Assembly (NCBI GenBank): GCA_002685315.1
Contig: NYXJ01000091.1
Location: 1 to 7,513, forward strand
Direction: 5' to 3'
From: Methanobacteriota archaeon
GTDB lineage: Archaea; Thermoplasmatota; Poseidoniia; Poseidoniales; Thalassarchaeaceae
DNA: 7,513 nt
Positions within the stretch are counted from its first letter, which is position 1, and each line of letters opens with the position of its first letter. A model generated the notes under the pieces. It did not search any database and was not told the DNA's origin. It saw only the letters and a program-made list of their open reading frames with translations. A program made the translations under genes and the position numbers. This document shows positions 1 to 6,920 of this stretch, piece after piece.

Positions 1-1247
1 GCAAAGGTTGGCTGGAAAAAATTTATTTCTGTACCAAATAAATCTGAAAAACCTTCTGAAATTCCTTCTATTGGAATTCCTTGTAGGAGAGGAGATAGAT
101 CTTCTTCTAACTCATAGTCTAGCATTCTTATCCCATCGGATGTGATTATTGGAAGGTTCATTTTATCGTCATCAAAATCAACTAACCAGTTATCCAAAGT
201 ATCTGAATCAAGATGATGTAGAGATAATATCATCTGAATTTCAGTATTACTTGAGTCTCTAGCATCAATCAGTACATCTATTGACAAAGATGGTTGTTGA
301 TTATCAATCAATAATGCCGTAGACGAATCTCTATTTTGAATCCTCATAATCAGACTTTCTGAAATATCAGAATTTAAATCCTCTGATTGGGTATTATCCA
401 GAGATAAATGACCATATTTTTGAGATTTCTGATTTTGTATATTTTTTGTGAATAATATTCCTGGACTATCTATTTCAAATGCAGTTGAATAATCGGGGGG
501 AAATACAGTTAATTCCACGTAATGCCCAGGTAATGCTTTGGCATTGAATGAAGATTCAACATCTCCTCCCATTATCAAAAGTCCTCGGATAATTCTATCT
601 AAATCTCCAGTATTATCTTTAATTCCTAGATTACTAGGATCCATGGTTAGAATAAATACACCCCTGAAGCAAATTGGAGGATTGAATGGGTCATTCGCCC
701 GACCATTTGCTTCGTCAATAGAATCTTGTGAATTATCATAAGTGCATTGTAAATTTTCAGTTGATGAAAAATCTATAGATGAAATAGTATTAAGAAGAGA
801 TTCCTCGGTATAGTCAAAATTATCTTCAATATACTCCCTCATATTAGTCTGGATTAAAGAGACCATCCTCTCTTCAATGGTAAAACCATTTCTTTCAAAA
901 TCGAGATAATTCCTAATATAATCTGCGGGAACTCCATCTTCTAAACTGCTATCCCCCTCTAAATCTAAGTCTTCTAAATCTAGGTCGGAGCGTGACAATT
1001 CATGTACGGCGGTTGATATGGTTAAAGATACGCTATCTGCATCAACTACGTTTAAGACAATTGATGACTTAATCCATTCACTTATACTCGAGCCATCAAG
1101 AGCAGATTGGTAATCATCACAAATACCACTCTGACTGTTCCAAGTTGAACATATGTCATTTTCAACATCTGGCTCTCCAGGTGGTGGAGAAGCAGAATAA
1201 ACTGGAGAAATAAGCAGCAAAACCAGTAACACTGCTATACGCTGCAT
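1..1247 (-). CDS. Secreted protein of unknown function, N-terminal 415 codons (3' end beyond window)
   Basis: The minus-strand frame is open without a stop from the ATG at 1245-1247 to the left edge, so the C-terminus is missing. Residues 1-19 (MQRIAVLLVLLLISPVYSA) form a clear signal peptide with a likely signal peptidase I cut after Ala19. There is no lipobox cysteine. The mature part starts with a Pro-rich stretch (SPPPGEPD) and is acidic, with a Leu/Asp/Glu tract at residues 88-98 and four cysteines (33, 43, 168, 193) that could form two disulfides. I recognise no catalytic motif or family. Two in-frame upstream ATGs (1274 and 1295) would add 9 or 16 residues before the hydrophobic core; I prefer 1247 because it gives a textbook signal peptide and leaves 61 bases to the divergent taw2. 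No Shine-Dalgarno precedes any of the three. It is probably a surface or exported protein; a membrane anchor or further domains may lie in the unseen part. The coding reality is well supported, the function is not. Confidence 0.85.
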   Translation of the reverse strand, partial: MQRIAVLLVLLLISPVYSASPPPGEPDVENDICSTWNSQSGICDDYQSALDGSSISEWIKSSIVLNVVDADSVSLTISTAVHELSRSDLDLEDLDLEGDSSLEDGVPADYIRNYLDFERNGFTIEERMVSLIQTNMREYIEDNFDYTEESLLNTISSIDFSSTENLQCTYDNSQDSIDEANGRANDPFNPPICFRGVFILTMDPSNLGIKDNTGDLDRIIRGLLIMGGDVESSFNAKALPGHYVELTVFPPDYSTAFEIDSPGILFTKNIQNQKSQKYGHLSLDNTQSEDLNSDISESLIMRIQNRDSSTALLIDNQQPSLSIDVLIDARDSSNTEIQMILSLHHLDSDTLDNWLVDFDDDKMNLPIITSDGIRMLDYELEEDLSPLLQGIPIEGISEGFSDLFGTEINFFQPTF

Positions 1248-1298
1248 TATTAGTTGGAGAAAGTCATCTACCATAAGTCTGAATCCATCCTGCATCTC

Positions 1299-1303
1299 GG
1301 AGA
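1299..1303 (+). promoter_or_regulatory. Shine-Dalgarno-like GGAGA before taw2
   Basis: GGAGA lies five bases before the ATG at 1309 and supports that start. It is the only well-placed Shine-Dalgarno match I see for any gene here. No convincing TATA box is visible in the 61-base spacer shared with the divergent secreted-protein gene, so the promoter of taw2 is not located. Confidence 0.45.
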
Positions 1304-1308
1304 CATCG

Positions 1309-2205
1309 ATGAGTGGGGGGAAACCTAGTTCTCAACTTCGAGAAAATATTAGTTCTTTATTAAAACTAAAAGGTTTAGGAGAGGAAAAAATAGTTGAATT
1401 AATAGGCGACTTGCCAAATCGTTGGGAGAAATTTGATGATATTGCTCTAATCCCAAATTCATCTTTTAGAAAGGAACACTGGAAACCTATAATTAGTGAT
1501 GAATTTTGGATTAAGATTTGTCAAAGTTTGAATGTAGAAAGGTTAGCTAGATCTGGAGAAATAATAGGTGAAAAAAGAGAATCAACTGTGGAAATGTTGG
1601 TTGGAGAAGATGATTGGGTAATTAGAAAAGAAAGTGGAATAAAATATGGCTATCATATCAAACAGTGTATGTTTTCTTCAGGTAATATTAATGAAAGGAG
1701 AAGGATGGGGGAGGTAGTTTCAGAAAATGAAGTAGTGGTTGATTTATTCTGCGGGATTGGATACTATACAATACCAATATTAGTAAAAAATAATGTTAAA
1801 CATGTTTATTCTTGTGAGTGGAATATTAATTCTATTAATGCATTAAAATATAATCTTGAGAATAATAATGTGGAGAAAAAATGTACTATTATCGAAGGTG
1901 ATAATCGAGAAACTACAGATAATTTAGAGAATATAGCTGACAGAGTATTACTTGGCCTACTACCTACTGCTGAAGAGTCCTATCATGTGGCTTTGAAATG
2001 CATAAAAGAAGAAGGCGGGGTGTTGCATATACACGGATTATCACCGTCTAACAATCATGAAAAACTTCTCTTAGAAACATCTGAAAAATTACAAAAAATA
2101 GATAATAATTATATTATTACTAATTATAAAATTAACAAAATTAAGTCTTATGCACCACATTGGGATCACTTAGTTTTAGACATACAAATAGAAAAAAGAT
2201 TATGA
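1309..2205 (+). CDS. taw2: tRNA wyosine aminocarboxypropyltransferase Taw2 (TYW2 family)
   Basis: Taw2 moves the 3-amino-3-carboxypropyl group of S-adenosylmethionine onto C7 of 4-demethylwyosine at position 37 of tRNA-Phe, the step after Taw1, in the cytoplasm. The 298-residue length suits an archaeal member. The N-terminal part carries the family-type LPNRWEKFDDIALIP (35-49), where TYW2 proteins usually read LPxRWExxGDxxLxP. FSSGNINERRRM (122-133) matches the FSSGNxxEkxR signature, unlike the FSPR-type motif of Trm5. The Rossmann core follows: motif I VVDLFCGIGYYTIPIL (143-158), acidic CEWN (169-172), GDN (197-199), and motif IV DRVLLGLLPTAEES (211-224), which resembles the LGLIPSSE of TYW2 and not the NLPxxA of Trm5. 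The C-terminus has YAPHWDHLVLDIQI (281-294). The start is supported by GGAGA five bases upstream. The gene looks more A+T-rich and Asn/Lys-rich than the hydrolase behind it. Only 55 bases separate them, but the hydrolase has its own TATA-like box. The remaining alternative is a Trm5-type m1G37 methyltransferase, which the motifs disfavour. Confidence 0.88.
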   Translation: MSGGKPSSQLRENISSLLKLKGLGEEKIVELIGDLPNRWEKFDDIALIPNSSFRKEHWKPIISDEFWIKICQSLNVERLARSGEIIGEKRESTVEMLVGEDDWVIRKESGIKYGYHIKQCMFSSGNINERRRMGEVVSENEVVVDLFCGIGYYTIPILVKNNVKHVYSCEWNINSINALKYNLENNNVEKKCTIIEGDNRETTDNLENIADRVLLGLLPTAEESYHVALKCIKEEGGVLHIHGLSPSNNHEKLLLETSEKLQKIDNNYIITNYKINKIKSYAPHWDHLVLDIQIEKRL

Positions 2206-2228
2206 AATCATTACACAAAAACACAGTC

Positions 2229-2238
2229 TATATTTTAT
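2229..2238 (+). promoter_or_regulatory. TATA-like box for the hydrolase lipoprotein gene
   Basis: TATATTTTAT is centred about 27 bases before the ATG at 2261. The archaeal TBP/TFB spacing of roughly 25 bases from TATA to start site puts transcription initiation within a few bases of the ATG, so the mRNA would be leaderless or nearly so. The GGAAG at 2253-2257 is too close to the start to be a normal Shine-Dalgarno. Predicted by eye from position and composition only. Confidence 0.5.
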
Positions 2239-2260
2239 CCTATCATAAATTCGGAAGTAT

Positions 2261-4033
2261 ATGCGCACTCTTGCACTCATGATGTGTTTACTCATGACTG
2301 TGCCTACATTAGCTGGTTGCTTTACCGAGGAAACAAAACAAATCGGCGAAAACGATGAATGGTGGGAAACTCCAATCCATGAAAGAGAAAATATGGAATT
2401 AAATATGACTGGATGGAGAAGCCAACTACCCGTTGACGGAATATACTCTTGGTCAGGTCCAACTGAACACTTTGTAGAAGTCGAACTACCACTATCTGAA
2501 CAAGATGTAGGATATCCTGGACCAGCATTGATGCATATCTCTCTATGGATGCCAGATGTACCAAACGGTACAGAAGTACCCGTAATTGCAACGGTACATC
2601 CATACTATGACTTTGGAGGAGAAGGGGTAGTAGGAGATGATTCGAATCCGAATACAGTTCCTGATGCAGGAGTTGGATTATGGGTTCTAGAGGAATTTGT
2701 TCCGCATGGATATGCTCTAGCACAGATTTCAACATTTGGTACAGGTCAATCAACCCATTGTCAAGATGTAAAAGGTCTTGGCGAGCAATTAGGAATCCAA
2801 GCAGCGGTTCATTGGCTTGGGGAACAAGATTGGTCAAACGGAAACGTCGGACTAATGGGAAAATCATATGCTGGAACAACAAATTGGGAAGCCGCTCAGA
2901 ATCCATCAGAACATCTGAAAACTATTGTTCCAATTTCTGGATCTATAGGAGTCCAACAGATGTTTTACAGGAATGGTTCCAGTGAAGCTAGGGCAATGCT
3001 ATACGATGTTCTGTATGAAGGAGCAACTGCAGATGCTACAAGTGATGATATGAGATTTTGTACTGATGATGCTATTGGACCTTTGAGTCCATTCACTACT
3101 TGGTTCGGAGCAGGACTTGGCGGAGATGAATGGAATGATTATTGGGATGAGAGATATCATTTACAAGATGTCATTGATAATTATAATGGAAGCGTATACA
3201 TCGTTTGGGGTTTACAAGATTGGAATGTTGACCCATATCATGCATTTCCAACCCATCAATTATTGAAAGATGCTGGCATAAATGTTAGGACTATTTCAGG
3301 ACAGTGGGGGCATAACTATCCAGATCAGCCAAGTATCCATGAAGGGTTAGAATCAGGATATGGCGCTGAAGCATTTCCTAGCGTCTCAAGAATGGATTGG
3401 GCAGTTGAACTATTTCCGTGGTTTGAATATTACTTGAAAGGAATTGGTGATGAACCAGAGTCTTATGTCCAAGTACAAAGAAATGATGGGGGGTGGCACA
3501 TTGAAGAAACATGGCCTGCAGAAGATACTACAAATGTTCAATATGCAATTGCAGACTGGGATGGCGGAATGTCAGGAACTGTTAATTCACAGCAATCAAT
3601 GACTATTACCAGTCAACCACTAACAGAAGATATGCATATTTCCGGACTACCAACATTACATATTGATGCTAGAACAAATACTTGCAATGGTGGGCAATTA
3701 TTCGTAACAATGTTTGATGGGACTTCTGGTTTAAGGTTAGGACATGCAACCATGGATGTTAGGTATAGAGAAGGAGGTTACGAAGCAAAGGCTACTTCTC
3801 CAATGACAAGTTACAGGATGTTAATGGAATTTAATCCAATGGATGTAATTGTACCTAAAGGGCATACAATTCAATTAGTAGTCTCCGAATCTGGAGAAGA
3901 CTATCTTCCTTCCCCATGTGCTTCGGCTGGAATGACAATATTTGCAGGTTATCAAGTACTTACTTTACCCACTATAGATAGGCCAGTTGATCATGAGAAT
4001 TGGTTTAATGTTCCAAACTGGTGGGACGAATAA
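2261..4033 (+). CDS. PepX/CocE-type (peptidase S15-like) alpha/beta-hydrolase lipoprotein
   Basis: This 590-residue protein begins with a lipoprotein signal peptide ending in the lipobox LAGC (17-20), so Cys20 is probably the lipid anchor and the enzyme acts outside the membrane. An alpha/beta-hydrolase domain follows (about 65-395). The likely nucleophile is Ser202 in GKSYAG (200-205), the acid Asp320 in WGLQDWNVDP (316-325), and the base His351 in GQWGHNYPD (347-355). The GLQDWNV motif is typical of Xaa-Pro dipeptidyl-peptidases and related S15 enzymes. The C-terminal part (about 400-580) has the beta-rich character of the PepX C-terminal jelly-roll domain, including LPTLHIDA (463-470) and VPKGHTIQLVV (531-541). 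The length is near that of CocE-type esterases plus an anchor and shorter than lactococcal PepX, which has an extra N-terminal domain. A role in trimming proline-containing peptides at the surface is inferred; a cocaine-esterase-like or acylase activity on other acyl substrates is equally possible, since S15 sequences do not settle the substrate. Its 3' end overlaps the convergent SprT-like gene by 29 bases. Confidence 0.9.
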   Translation: MRTLALMMCLLMTVPTLAGCFTEETKQIGENDEWWETPIHERENMELNMTGWRSQLPVDGIYSWSGPTEHFVEVELPLSEQDVGYPGPALMHISLWMPDVPNGTEVPVIATVHPYYDFGGEGVVGDDSNPNTVPDAGVGLWVLEEFVPHGYALAQISTFGTGQSTHCQDVKGLGEQLGIQAAVHWLGEQDWSNGNVGLMGKSYAGTTNWEAAQNPSEHLKTIVPISGSIGVQQMFYRNGSSEARAMLYDVLYEGATADATSDDMRFCTDDAIGPLSPFTTWFGAGLGGDEWNDYWDERYHLQDVIDNYNGSVYIVWGLQDWNVDPYHAFPTHQLLKDAGINVRTISGQWGHNYPDQPSIHEGLESGYGAEAFPSVSRMDWAVELFPWFEYYLKGIGDEPESYVQVQRNDGGWHIEETWPAEDTTNVQYAIADWDGGMSGTVNSQQSMTITSQPLTEDMHISGLPTLHIDARTNTCNGGQLFVTMFDGTSGLRLGHATMDVRYREGGYEAKATSPMTSYRMLMEFNPMDVIVPKGHTIQLVVSESGEDYLPSPCASAGMTIFAGYQVLTLPTIDRPVDHENWFNVPNWWDE

Positions 4034-4565
4034 TTGGGATATTCTTTAACTTACCAAGACATTCTTTATGGAAATAATTGCTCCGAAATTTTCGTGAGCT
4101 ACGTTTTACAACAAATCCACATTTCGAACATGTCCAAGCCCATTGAGCTTTGATTTCTTGTAACTCCCTAGTTAGTTGCCTTCCAATAATGTTCATTTGT
4201 TTTTTCTCAGGCCAGAGATTTTCTAATTGACGGAAATTTTTATCGTGAGAAAAATTCCCTAAACAATGGATATATTCATGAAAAAGAACGAACTCTGCAT
4301 ATAGAAAATATTTTTCTTCGAACAATTTTTTATTAAGTTTGACTTTACAATTACTGGAACTTAATTTCTTTGATTTGTCTAAATTAGTTGTGAGTCCATG
4401 TCTTGAAATAGAATTTCTAGAAAGAAAAGAGACTTCAACCTCAGATAATTGTAAAAGTTCATTATCTGAAAAAAACCTTTTATTATCCTTATCAACAAAA
4501 ATTCTCATTTTTGATATTACATTCTCTCTTAATTGAGATAAGATTTGATAATTATTATCATCCAT
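4005..4565 (-). CDS. SprT-like zinc metalloprotein with C-terminal zinc ribbon
   Basis: This 186-residue protein has the SprT/Spartan-type metalloprotease signature. HEYIH (96-100) supplies two zinc-binding histidines and the catalytic Glu97. A third histidine is His107 in GNFSHDKNF (103-111), matching the HExxH...H...F layout of the family. Upstream, RHGLTTNL (55-62) and VKLNKKLF (75-82) resemble the usual Gly-Leu and substrate-strand segments. A zinc ribbon follows: WTCSKCG (144-150) with Cys146 and Cys149, then FHKEC (165-169) with His166 and Cys169. There is no signal peptide, so it is cytoplasmic. Eukaryotic relatives (Spartan) cleave DNA-protein crosslinks; a similar repair role is plausible but unproven for prokaryotic SprT proteins. 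It starts 23 bases after the stop of the upstream lipoprotein gene and may be read with it. No good Shine-Dalgarno or well-spaced TATA is seen. Its last 29 bases lie opposite the end of the hydrolase gene. Confidence 0.85.
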   Translation of the reverse strand: MDDNNYQILSQLRENVISKMRIFVDKDNKRFFSDNELLQLSEVEVSFLSRNSISRHGLTTNLDKSKKLSSSNCKVKLNKKLFEEKYFLYAEFVLFHEYIHCLGNFSHDKNFRQLENLWPEKKQMNIIGRQLTRELQEIKAQWAWTCSKCGFVVKRSSRKFRSNYFHKECLGKLKNIPIIRPTSLEH

Positions 4566-4588
4566 AATAATATCTCGATATAGAAAAT

Positions 4589-6850
4589 CTAGAAATAAGA
4601 ACCTGTGCCTTCGTAATATAGTCTCAACTGAACTCCATATTCAGGGTCATCTCCAAACCACAATACGGAATCCATATTCTCCAAAGTTGTCAGACTCGTA
4701 GGCCAATCAGACTCAAAGTATCCGGGATACAAATCTTTCACCAGCATTGTCCCATCTGCGCTACCATCTGTTCTGAAAAGTTCCCAATAGTTCTGTGGAG
4801 TCCAACCAAAGAAGTAAACAACATCACCTAGTACCTCGGGGTCTGATCCCATAGTTCCATAATTCATTGAATTGGTATTAAACCAAAATTCTCCATTGAA
4901 AGTCCATGGTGCAACTTCTTTAATTATGTAGGTGCCATCAAGTGTCCCATCGGACAATGCGGGTTCGTTTCCAGTCTCAAAGTTCCCCCAGAAATCAAAT
5001 TCAATGTGCTTTTCCTGATTGTAAAGGAATTCATTTTCAGGGTCCTGATCAATAAAATCTGTACAATACCATTCTCCATTCATACTATTGTATTCACAGT
5101 AATTCCATCTATCTTCTATCTCAGATATATTTGTATCAGTCCAATGGTCAAAGAGAGGATTCGTGCAATACCATAAATCGTCTAAACCACTAGCAACTTC
5201 TTCAGCATTTCCTTCCCAAATACAAGATGTATAATTCCTCCAAGCTGAAGCAACAAAGGTAGAGAGTGACATAAATAATTCATCTCCAAAAATAGTCAAT
5301 GTTTCGGGATTACCATAGAATTCTTGATCGTCACCGACCCTAAATGTAGTTTCATTAGTTCCTGAACTAGTCCAGAGTTCTATCCTACTGATATCCCAAT
5401 CTTCTCTATACGAACCTGCTGAGAAATATAGTTTGTCATTGAATTCAATAAGATTACCTGGATAACTACCGTAAGAACCGTTGCGGATATCCTTGACCAA
5501 TTCCGTAGTAATTGATAATCCCGTAGTTTTCCATAATTCCTGGCCAACAACACCATCGCTAGCTGAAAAATAGATTATACCTCCAGCTTGAGTCATTTGT
5601 GAGGGGCTACTACTTGCCTGTCCGGGATTTATATCGTGAATCATCCTTGTTCCAGAATCGGTACCGTCACTTCTCCATAATTCTGTGCCATTAACACCAT
5701 TATTTGCTGAGAAATATACAACATCAGCAATAGTCATCAAAGCACTCGGTATACTTTCAGAAGCTCCAGGATTAATATCTAAGACCATATGTGTTCCTTG
5801 TTCAGTTCCATCAGTAAACCACAACTCAGTACCATTAATTCCATTTGTCGCTCTGAAATAAGCACCTGATCTAGATATTGTAATTAGTGAAGAAAAACCA
5901 TTAACGGCTGAAGATAAAAGACCTCTGGAATAACCTTCATTGATGTCCTTAACCATATAAGTTCCTTCTTCTGTTCCATCTGAGAACCATAGTTCACTCC
6001 CATTTACTCCATTACTTGCTGCAAATAATATGCCATCACCAAATCTAACAGGATCTATGAGGCCACTGGAATAAACACCAGGAAGAATATCTTTTACTAA
6101 TCTTGTTCCCTTTTTAGTGCCATCACTAACCCATAATTCAAGACCTGTAGAACCATTATTACCGGTGAATAAAACAACTTCTTCCAATTCAATAATCCAA
6201 GTAAGACCTGATGAGCCCGGAGGCAATACTAAATCGTCAGTTAGTCTATCAAATATTGTGTTACAGAACGAGAAACTATGTGTTCCTTCATCAAGATGCA
6301 GAATACCATCATTTGCTTCTCCTTTTCCAGAACCATCATCAACCCCAGAAATCACCGTTATACCAGAACTAATTGATGGACAATCAACATTTGGAAGAGG
6401 TCTGTATAGAATAACTTGATCTGAAAGCTCTTGCAAAGATTGTTTAGTAGACTCGAGAGCATTGTCAAGACTTTCAATTGCTTCTCCTTCTAACTCAAGA
6501 AGTGCTTGTAGTGCTGCTAACTCAAGTGTTTGGTCAACCATGATATTGTATAATGAAGAGGTATTGTAATCACTAGAACTTAATTGCGAAAGCAACGCCT
6601 GTCTTTCTAAAACTAATTCATCTATTTGTAACATCATAGAGTTAGAAGAATTATTCAAAGCATCGAGATCATTTCTTAAAGCAATATTTTCATTTATCAA
6701 AGCGTCTAACAATAAAGTCATTTCATCTTGATTCTTTTGTAATTCATCTACGTCATCATTTGTCTGGCTAATACTATCATTTGACGCGCATCCTGCCAAA
6801 GTTGTTGAGACCATCAAAATGGCCATAAATATGCTAACAGCGCTCTTCAT
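4589..6850 (-). CDS. Large surface lipoprotein: coiled-coil stalk plus ELWxSDGTxxGT repeat (beta-propeller-like) domain
   Basis: The 753-residue product begins with a lipoprotein signal whose lipobox is LAGC (18-21), making Cys21 the probable lipid anchor. Residues about 31-145 are rich in Leu, Glu, Asp, Asn and Gln with heptad-like spacing and almost no Pro or Gly, so a coiled-coil stalk is likely. Residues 157-197 run from CPSISSG through GVDDGSGKGEANDGILHLDE to FCN; this Cys-flanked Asp/Gly loop resembles small domains of secreted proteins (possibly DUF7151-like) and may bind calcium. From 221 to the end lie repeats of about 48 residues with the core ELWxSDGTxxGTxxVxDIxPG, starting at 238, 286, 342, 390, 438, 491, about 629 and 690, with a degenerate copy at 741. 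The pattern suggests a beta-propeller with the ends closing on each other. Residues about 505-628 interrupt the series with a Cys/Trp/Tyr-rich insertion. Function is unknown; a surface binding or adhesion role is inferred. A TATA-like box precedes it, and the SprT-like gene follows after 23 bases. Confidence 0.9.
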   Translation of the reverse strand: MKSAVSIFMAILMVSTTLAGCASNDSISQTNDDVDELQKNQDEMTLLLDALINENIALRNDLDALNNSSNSMMLQIDELVLERQALLSQLSSSDYNTSSLYNIMVDQTLELAALQALLELEGEAIESLDNALESTKQSLQELSDQVILYRPLPNVDCPSISSGITVISGVDDGSGKGEANDGILHLDEGTHSFSFCNTIFDRLTDDLVLPPGSSGLTWIIELEEVVLFTGNNGSTGLELWVSDGTKKGTRLVKDILPGVYSSGLIDPVRFGDGILFAASNGVNGSELWFSDGTEEGTYMVKDINEGYSRGLLSSAVNGFSSLITISRSGAYFRATNGINGTELWFTDGTEQGTHMVLDINPGASESIPSALMTIADVVYFSANNGVNGTELWRSDGTDSGTRMIHDINPGQASSSPSQMTQAGGIIYFSASDGVVGQELWKTTGLSITTELVKDIRNGSYGSYPGNLIEFNDKLYFSAGSYREDWDISRIELWTSSGTNETTFRVGDDQEFYGNPETLTIFGDELFMSLSTFVASAWRNYTSCIWEGNAEEVASGLDDLWYCTNPLFDHWTDTNISEIEDRWNYCEYNSMNGEWYCTDFIDQDPENEFLYNQEKHIEFDFWGNFETGNEPALSDGTLDGTYIIKEVAPWTFNGEFWFNTNSMNYGTMGSDPEVLGDVVYFFGWTPQNYWELFRTDGSADGTMLVKDLYPGYFESDWPTSLTTLENMDSVLWFGDDPEYGVQLRLYYEGTGSYF
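4721..6139 (-). repeat. Protein-level tandem repeats (ELWxSDGT type) inside the surface lipoprotein
   Basis: The DNA encodes eight recognisable copies. Their spacings from one to the next are 48, 56, 48, 48, 53, about 138 and 61 residues. Copies 1-4 are well kept (ELWVSDGTKKGT, ELWFSDGTEEGT, ELWFTDGTEQGT, ELWRSDGTDSGT). Copies 5 and 6 have lost parts of the DGT core (ELWKTTGL, ELWTSSGT), copy 7 keeps only LSDGTLDGT, and copy 8 is ELFRTDGSADGT. The preceding strand is also repeated (YFSANNGVNGTELW, YFSASDGVVGQELW). Nucleotide identity between copies is only moderate, so the duplications are old and not recent slippage products. Confidence 0.85.
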
Positions 6851-6887
6851 ACTAACTCGGAGAATTATAAACTCTAAAAACTAATTC

Positions 6888-6895
6888 ATATATAT
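6888..6895 (-). promoter_or_regulatory. TATA-like box for the ELW-repeat lipoprotein gene
   Basis: On the minus strand ATATATAT lies 37 bases before the ATG at 6850. With archaeal spacing, initiation would fall near 6866, giving a leader of about 16 bases without a Shine-Dalgarno. It sits in the 76-base spacer after orn, which argues that the lipoprotein gene is transcribed separately. Predicted by eye only. Confidence 0.45.
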
Positions 6896-6920
6896 CAGAA
6901 AAATAGACTTGACGAGAGGG

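Noticed and set aside
538..741. 67-codon plus-strand frame opposite the secreted protein gene
   Set aside because: The minus-strand frame is open over 415 codons with a signal peptide; the short plus-strand frame has no start signals or family features.
1248..1295. Longer N-terminus of the secreted protein from ATGs at 1274 or 1295
   Set aside because: The extension adds acidic and mixed residues before the signal peptide core and nearly abolishes the spacer to taw2. It is not excluded, but less likely.
2322..2906. 194-codon open frame on the minus strand inside the hydrolase gene
   Set aside because: It lies wholly opposite a strongly supported gene with catalytic motifs, and its translation shows no recognisable domain. 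It is a chance antisense frame.
2680..2985. 101-codon plus-strand frame inside the hydrolase gene
   Set aside because: Out-of-frame shadow covering the nucleophile region of the real gene, with no domain of its own.
4339..4536. 65-codon plus-strand frame opposite the SprT-like gene
   Set aside because: Antisense to the metalloprotease coding region, with no independent support.
4577..4583. CTATATC on the minus strand as a TATA box for the SprT-like gene
   Set aside because: It lies only about 12-18 bases before the ATG, too near for archaeal spacing. Read-through from the lipoprotein gene or a weak box inside its 3' end is more likely.
6117..6419. 100-codon plus-strand frame opposite the ELW-repeat lipoprotein
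   Set aside because: Antisense to well-conserved repeat sequence; low-complexity translation without motifs.
6863..6870. TTATAATT on the minus strand as the TATA box of the ELW-repeat lipoprotein
   Set aside because: It is too close to the ATG: normal archaeal spacing would place initiation inside the coding region. The box at 6888-6895 fits better.
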